Assembly (NCBI GenBank): GCA_023213395.1
Contig: CM041465.1
Span: 128,037,741-128,101,740 of the forward strand
Direction of reading: 5' to 3'
Length of the DNA stretch: 64,000 nucleotides
Source of the DNA: Cycas panzhihuaensis
Lineage: Eukaryota; Cycadophyta
Shown here: one piece after another, positions 58,189 through 64,000 of the stretch
How the letters are laid out: every line of letters starts with the position of its first letter
Position numbering within the stretch: the first letter of the stretch is position 1
The notes under the pieces: model-generated
Seen by the model: only the letters and a program-made list of their open reading frames with translations
What the model was told of the DNA's origin: nothing
The model's database searches: none
Made by a program: the position numbers and the translations under genes

Positions 58189-61100
58189 TTTCCTAACTAG
58201 ATCCATAAACTCAATAGGGATCAAATCCATCTATGCCTCACTTCTTTTAAATTGAACCCCCTAATTAGCCAAACTATCAACCATCCCATTTCCTTCCCTA
58301 TATGTATGACCCACTTGAATGTTTACTCTCCTTTGGAGGGACTCCTTAGCATCATTTATCATGGATCGGAGCTTCTAATTTAGATCTATTTCCCCACTTA
58401 TTAATTTTATCTCATTCAATAAATCCCCTTCCAAAATCACTCTATCATGCCCCTCCTAGGATATCATTTCCAAAACTTTACATATTAGCTCTAGCTATGC
58501 ACACTAATTAGTCTAAATCTTATGATATTCGATAAAAGCCTAGACCACCTTGCCTTTAGCATTTCTGTAAACCCTTCCACCCCGTGCTTTGCCAGGGTTA
58601 CTTTTTGCTACGCCATCAAAATTAATCTTGACCCACTCTTAGGTTTTATGTTCATAATGGGGCTAATACCCCAGTCCTCCAAGATCTTCCTTTCCTTAGG
58701 GGGAACATAAATTTTTTCCTCCTTCTTCAGGGTCTCTCTCAGAGCTACAAAGATCATCCCAAAAAGCTTAAAACCATCCATGTGCTTCTCTTGAAAGATT
58801 ATCCTATTCCTCTCTTTCCAAAGATTCCACATCAGCATAGGTAGTGATGTTGTCCGTAAAACCCTTAAAGTTTCACATATCAAGGGGAACTTCTATGAAG
58901 AGGCTAAGTCCTTCACAATTATGGGGGAGATTCAAACTACCCCAAAAGTGTTCCATAATAGCTTCCACACTTCCTTGGAATAAGAGTAGTGCAACAAGAT
59001 ATGGTTAAGAGACTCCTCCTCCGTTCACCATCGAAAAACCTCTTATCCTTAAGTTATCCAAGGTTAGGATTTTATTCTTAAGGCATACCCACCAGAAGAA
59101 GGTAACCTTATGGATAAGGCCCATTTTCTAAACTCCCCCTAACACCTTGTTTTTAGATAATCCCATTTTTTAGATCAAAAATAGGTAGCCTGATTTCACT
59201 GAGTACTCCATTAAAGGGGAGAGGGGCTAAAGGAGGGAGTCTACCTTGGGAAATATGGGGATATATCTTTTTGCCAACTCACACCTGAGGGCCTCAATTT
59301 ACTCCTCAACCACACATTCTAGGGGTATATCATCAAAGCACCTCCATTTCTTTATGCCCCAACAAATCTCCCAATAGCCCTTGACTTTTTTACCATATAA
59401 CCTTTCATAGGTGTCTTGGATAGAGTTAATAACTAGTCTCTTCTTTAATTGGGGTTATCTGTACCAAATATCCTTCCAAAATCTAATTAGCTCCCCATCC
59501 CCTAAACACCATTGATCTCTTGACGTTAACATCTTTCTCACATAGGTTAGACTTCTCTAAATTGTAGAGCCTAACCTGCTTGAGAAATCATCTCTTGGGT
59601 ACTCCTTGTCCCTAAGGTATTTCTGGGCATAATTTTACACCAAAAGATTTTATCCTCCTTGGCCAATCTCTAGTCCAACTTAGCCACCAAGGCCTTATTA
59701 AACCAGACAATGTTTTTGACATTGAGCCAGCTAGCCCATTTAAGGAGGCATACTTTCTCCTATGCCACTAGGTGAATTCAGTCCCTATCCTCTACCTCAG
59801 ACCATAAAAACCTTTTTTGAATGGATTCTAATACCTTGATAATATTCACAGGGCATCTAAAAAATGATATCATATAGGTTGGGATGCTTTGAAGAGAGGT
59901 TCCTAGTAATTAAAGTTTTCCAACTTGGCTGAGAAGAGCCCCCTTCAAACTAGCTAACTTCCTTCATACCTAATCAATAATCAAGTTCCACATATCCTTC
60001 TCCATTCTACCGACAAAAAGAGACATACCAAGGAAAAGGATAGGGAGCTTCCTAATAGGCATTTTGAGGATATTATTAATAATTCTTTGGGTTCTCTCCA
60101 TGGTATTTAGGAAAAATATGCTACTTTTATTAAGGTTTATCTTCTGTTTCATCGTAATCTCAAACCTTTCAAGCTCATTCTTTATAGCTCTTACTTCCAC
60201 AATAGTGGCTCTACCCAACAAAATGTTATCATCCACAAAGTGATGATGGACTACATTTTCTACACCCGAGGTAGGCTTTAATCCCAGAATCTTACCTATC
60301 TTCTTGGCCTCCTCCATAGACCTTCCCATTAATTTAGCCATAATGATAAATAGGTATAGGACTAAGGGATCCCCTTGCCTCAAACCTATAAAGCCTAAAA
60401 GGAAAGTAGTCAAAGTACCATTAATAATCACAAAAAACTTTGACTTTGAGATACAACTATTAATCCAATTCCCCCAGTGCTCACCAAAGCCAAAAGCCTT
60501 GATGCATTCCGATAAACAATCCCACGAAACCCTGTCATAGGCCCTGGAAAGGTTAATTTTGACTATCATCCTATGCTCTTTCTTCTGGTGAATCAAATGG
60601 ATAGTTTTGTGGACCACAATTATCTCCTTTAAAATCTATCTACCTTTGATGAAGTCATCCTAACTAGGCGCTATGATCAGAGGAAGGATACTCTTAAGCT
60701 TGTTAGCTAGAATCTTGGACATAATTTTGTAGTTAACGTTACATAATCTAATAGGTATAAATTCCTCCATCCTTTTCACTTCTCCCTTCTTCATGATCAA
60801 AAATAAGAAGGTAGCATGCCATTCCTCGTGAATCTTTCGATTCTTATAAATTCCATGATGGCCTCTAAGAGATCTTCCTTGATGATGTCCTAATATTCTT
60901 GGAAAAAACTAAGGGGGAAGCCATCTAAACCTAGGGATTTCTCCCTCTTCATTCTAAAAATAGCTCTTTTCATCTCTTCCATTGAGAAGAGGACCTCCAA
61001 GAATTTATTCATCTCATGTCCTACAATCTTAGGGATAAGGTCTAGAACCTCTCTCCTAACCCCCATATCCTAACACCCTAGTTAATTGAATATGTCCTTG

Positions 61101-62312
61101 AAATAATCCACTTCCACATCCTTAGTGCCTTTCAACTTTGATATTTCCTTGCCATCCCTATTAACTAGGACCCTTATTTGGTTGTGGGTCTTATGTTTTA
61201 GTGTGGTCATTTAGAAAATTTTCATATTCCTGTCCCTCTCGACCAACCACAGGGCCCTAGATTTTTGCTTTTAATGGATTTACTCATTTACCAATACTTC
61301 CTCCATCTTAGAGAGCAAACTTCTCTCACTTTGGACTAAGGAATGAGACGTCCCTTCCTCCTGGATTTTCATCTCTAGATCCTTGAGTTTCCCTATGATC
61401 TGGGTCTTTATTTTTAAAATATTCCTATTGAATCTCTTATTCCAATCTTTAACCTTACATTTCACCCAATTCAACTTTTTAGAGAATCTTAGCATCCTGC
61501 ATCCATTAATTAGGACCATCCATTAATCTTTTATCAACTCACAGAGGCTTAGATCCTTTGTCCACATAAGGTCAAAGTAGAAAGGGGCTCATATATATCT
61601 TTTATTATTAACAAACCCTAACATTAATGGGGAGTGATTTAAGACTAACTTTGGCATGGATTCTAAGGTAATATTACTATACTAGCTAGCCCAAGCATAA
61701 TTTATTAGAACTTTATCAAGTTTAACCTAGATATGATGAGCTTCCAACCTTTTATTAGATTAGGTAAACTTTGGAGCCCTAAGGAAGACGTCCATCACAG
61801 CCCCCTTCTACACAAATTCCCTTAGGTCCTCCATGCTCTTTGTCTAGCCTCCTTGACCACCTCCTTTTTCATCAGGGGACAAGGACATATTGAAGTCTCC
61901 AACTATCAGCCAAGGTCCCCTCCATTGTTTATGGGATTCCAACATGTTGTCCCATAAACATTTCCTTCCTTCCCATATAATAGGAGTATACACATTCGAG
62001 ACTAACCATTTAAGATTCAATGTCCTATAAGTCATCCAATAGGATATAAAGTGATATTCAGATAGACATACTTCTCCCTCCCATCCTCTAAGGTTCCACA
62101 GAATTGCCAAGCTACTTGAGCCCTTCTACCCATCCATATTAATCATATCAGCTCCTCTCTAGACTTTGTTCTTAATATTATCTCTATTAGCTACTTCTAA
62201 TTTAGTTTCTTGGAGTAACAGGATATACAGATCTAGTTTAGCTCAAAAACCTCTAACCATTCTATATTTAAATGCGGTATTTATATCCCAAATATTCTAG
62301 GAGGTAAGTTTT
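58189..62312 (-). pseudogene. LINE ORF2, second copy, decayed
   Basis: On -, endonuclease at about 62312-61660 (open piece 62110-61844 with IVGDFNM), linker 61519-61280, RT at about 60940-59180 with a 215-residue open piece 60617-59970. Its active-site block near 60232 reads HHFVDDNILL, keeping both Asp, unlike FVGD in the other copy. RVT tail and RNase H traces are at 58883-58190, with KERNRIIFQEKHMDG and VPPKERKILEDWGI. Shared stops include TAG at 62299-62297 in the endonuclease start motif. Confidence 0.88.
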
Positions 62313-62326
62313 ATAATTACACTACC

Positions 62327-63699
62327 TCCTTCTCCCTCAGGTCTCTTTATCTTTTATTTCTTAACCTAGGGCTAAGCCCTCCTCCATCCCTTAAAGTTCT
62401 ATGACTACCTTGGTCTATATGTGAGGCTGCCTCCCTTCTGCACAACAACCTTAGAAGGGGCCTACCAACCCTCCTTTCAATCCCAAAATCTGAGCCTTTG
62501 GCATATTCTAGGTACTTAGATTCCTCTTAGTTCCCTTTGTCTCTAATTTTCCAAACCCTCTCAAGTCTACCTTGCTCCTCCCATCTATCTATAGAGGTTG
62601 GATCTTTATTTTGGGGAGTGGCCTTCTCCTCTATTTGGGTCTCCTTATCCTTCTTGGCAAGTTTAATCTCTTCCATTTGAGTATAATGATGGGTTGGAAT
62701 AGGACTCATCCTATCCCTTTCCCTCCCTTCTTCCTCCCCCTCTTTGAGGGTATCCTCCTCATCTAAGTCAAGCTCCTTTTTAGCATCTATTTAATCTTCT
62801 TTTATCCTCTTCCTCTCATCAGGATCTCGTAGATGGCCATCTTACTTATCAATGTTCTCACCCAAATCACCCTCATGAGCCGCCTTAGACTCCTTCTTTG
62901 ATTCTCCAGGTTAGTTTTGAGAGAGGTGACCTAGACACTTACAAGTTATATATATAATATTTTCAAGTTCATACATCAAATTTTAGACTCTGCTTCATTC
63001 TTCTCCCTCAATTTTCATTTGGTTGGGGAGAGGTCTATCTAATCTGGCCTAAGTACAAAATCTTGCATTCACTAGCCTGTTCTTGTTCTTAGTGATTGAA
63101 TCCACTATTAGAAGAGGATCAATAACCTTGACTATCCTTTTTATGGCATCCAAGTCCTAAGCTTATAATGACAAGCCAAGGAGTTAAACCCAAAGAGGGA
63201 TTTGCTTAATATATCCCTCAGCCAGATCGAAATCTAAATGTTATTTCTTTATGAGGGCTGCTTTCCTCCCTATCATCTAGGGCGATTTGAATAGGATGCT
63301 TATCATGTCTTCTTTATACATGAATTTAAAAAGTATGAATCCCTTTAGGAGTGCTATGACCTCCATCATCCCTTTGAGTTTCTATCTTTGGCCCACATAT
63401 TTCCTGATAGGGTCCACTCCAGGTCTGGATCCTAAGAAGCACCCTACTAAGCAATTCTCCTAGTACCTCTCCATGTGATCAGACAATATCTTTGGGATAG
63501 TTATTCTGATCATATCCTCATTCATATTGGGGTTTATGTCAAAGGATTCTCCTTCTTTTCCATTTTTCAAGGCATCTAGATATAATTTTTCTTTGTTTAG
63601 ATTATGGATCTAGTTAGGGTTTTGAGTTTGTTTGTGATACTAGTCCTAACTAGATTCTTGACTATTATCCATATTTGAAAAGCCTAAAATTTCCTCCAT
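62327..63699 (-). pseudogene. LINE ORF1 (DUF4283 plus CCHC), second copy, decayed
   Basis: On -, ATG 63699-63697 matches ATG 13522 of the first copy exactly. DUF4283 lies at about 63510-63080 and CCHC traces at about 62960-62900; here the last Cys of the knuckle is followed by a stop where the first copy reads through. A TAG at 63642-63640 (about codon 20) is shared with the first copy. Residues 62709-62527 cover the acidic C-terminal part. Confidence 0.8.
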
Positions 63700-64000
63700 T
63701 ATAAAAATACTTTAGGTAATAAATTTAACATACTACTAAGGTCAAAATAAAATTCCTCACTAAACAAAGCATGAAAACCTCCTCTTTTCTCCATACACCT
63801 CTAGGAGACATGATTCCTCAAGCTTCCTTCTAAAAAGACTTCTTGGCGGTGTGCCTCATAGATTCCGCTCATAAGTAAGCATTCAATAGGGCCTGCTTCT
63901 CATTACCCTACCATAGGGATGCCTACTTCCTCACACCCATCATAAAGCTTTCCTCAACTTCAAGGCTAGCACAAGGACCATCCGGTGACCTAGGACAGTG

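Larger units (their letters stand above)
58188..64000 (-). mobile_element. L1-type LINE, second copy, 3' end missing, 5' end outside window
   Basis: Bases 58189-64000 correspond to 8012-13823 with a constant offset of 50,177 at both ends and at ORF landmarks, so net length change is zero. Differences are scattered single bases, mostly transitions. It lacks the last ~270 bp (3' UTR, poly(A), target-site copy) found at 7742-8011, and instead abuts the gypsy 3' LTR. It is dead, with many stops shared with the other copy. Confidence 0.93.

Overview
The window reads as nuclear DNA of a land plant with a large, repeat-filled genome. A gymnosperm such as a conifer fits, because many very old, methylation-eroded LTR elements are still collinear, but nothing here proves the lineage. 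It is almost wholly nested transposable elements. I found no rRNA, tRNA, CRISPR array or intact host gene. The only stretch that looks like low-copy host sequence is about 20.9-22.3 kb.

Layout. (1) 1-4724: 3' two thirds of an L1-type LINE on +, with ORF1 tail, endonuclease, reverse transcriptase (RT), zf-RVT, RNase H and poly(A). (2) 4725-20143, 'cluster A': an old nested block of a Ty3/gypsy pol remnant (-), an internally deleted Ty1/copia element (-), a copia 3' fragment (+) and a 2.7-kb non-coding LTR element. A 6.3-kb LINE (-, 7742-14066) sits inside it with a 13-bp target-site duplication. (3) 20144-27228: AT-rich DNA with the gene-like island, a tandem array of hairpin-forming 27-bp units and a CAACATC-rich degenerate stretch. 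(4) 27229-38447, 'cluster B': a second, diverged copy of cluster A that lacks the LINE (so it shows the empty site) but carries its own solo LTR. (5) 38448-47263: a copia element (copia-1, -) split by a complete second copia element (copia-2, -, 41136-46483). (6) 47264-58187: a GC-richer Tat-like gypsy element (+) with two full LTRs, a large internal pol deletion and an extra RNase H domain after the integrase. (7) 58188-64000: a second copy of the 7.7-14-kb LINE (-), missing its last ~270 bp and running off the window.

How the parts fit together. Nesting gives relative ages: gypsy remnant > internally deleted copia / non-coding LTR element > LINE or copia-1 > copia-2 and the Tat-like element. 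Decay is dominated by nonsense transitions of the kind methylated-cytosine deamination makes (CAG or TGG to TAG, CGA to TGA, Asp to Asn), with few frameshifts. All six premature stops in ORF2 of the first LINE are TAG.

The most unusual structural point is the Tat-like element. Its two LTRs are complete, yet the left flank is copia-1 integrase, the right flank is the interior of a LINE, and no target-site duplication is visible. The simplest readings are ectopic recombination between two copies of the element, or a mis-join in the assembly. I found no convincing undescribed cellular system.
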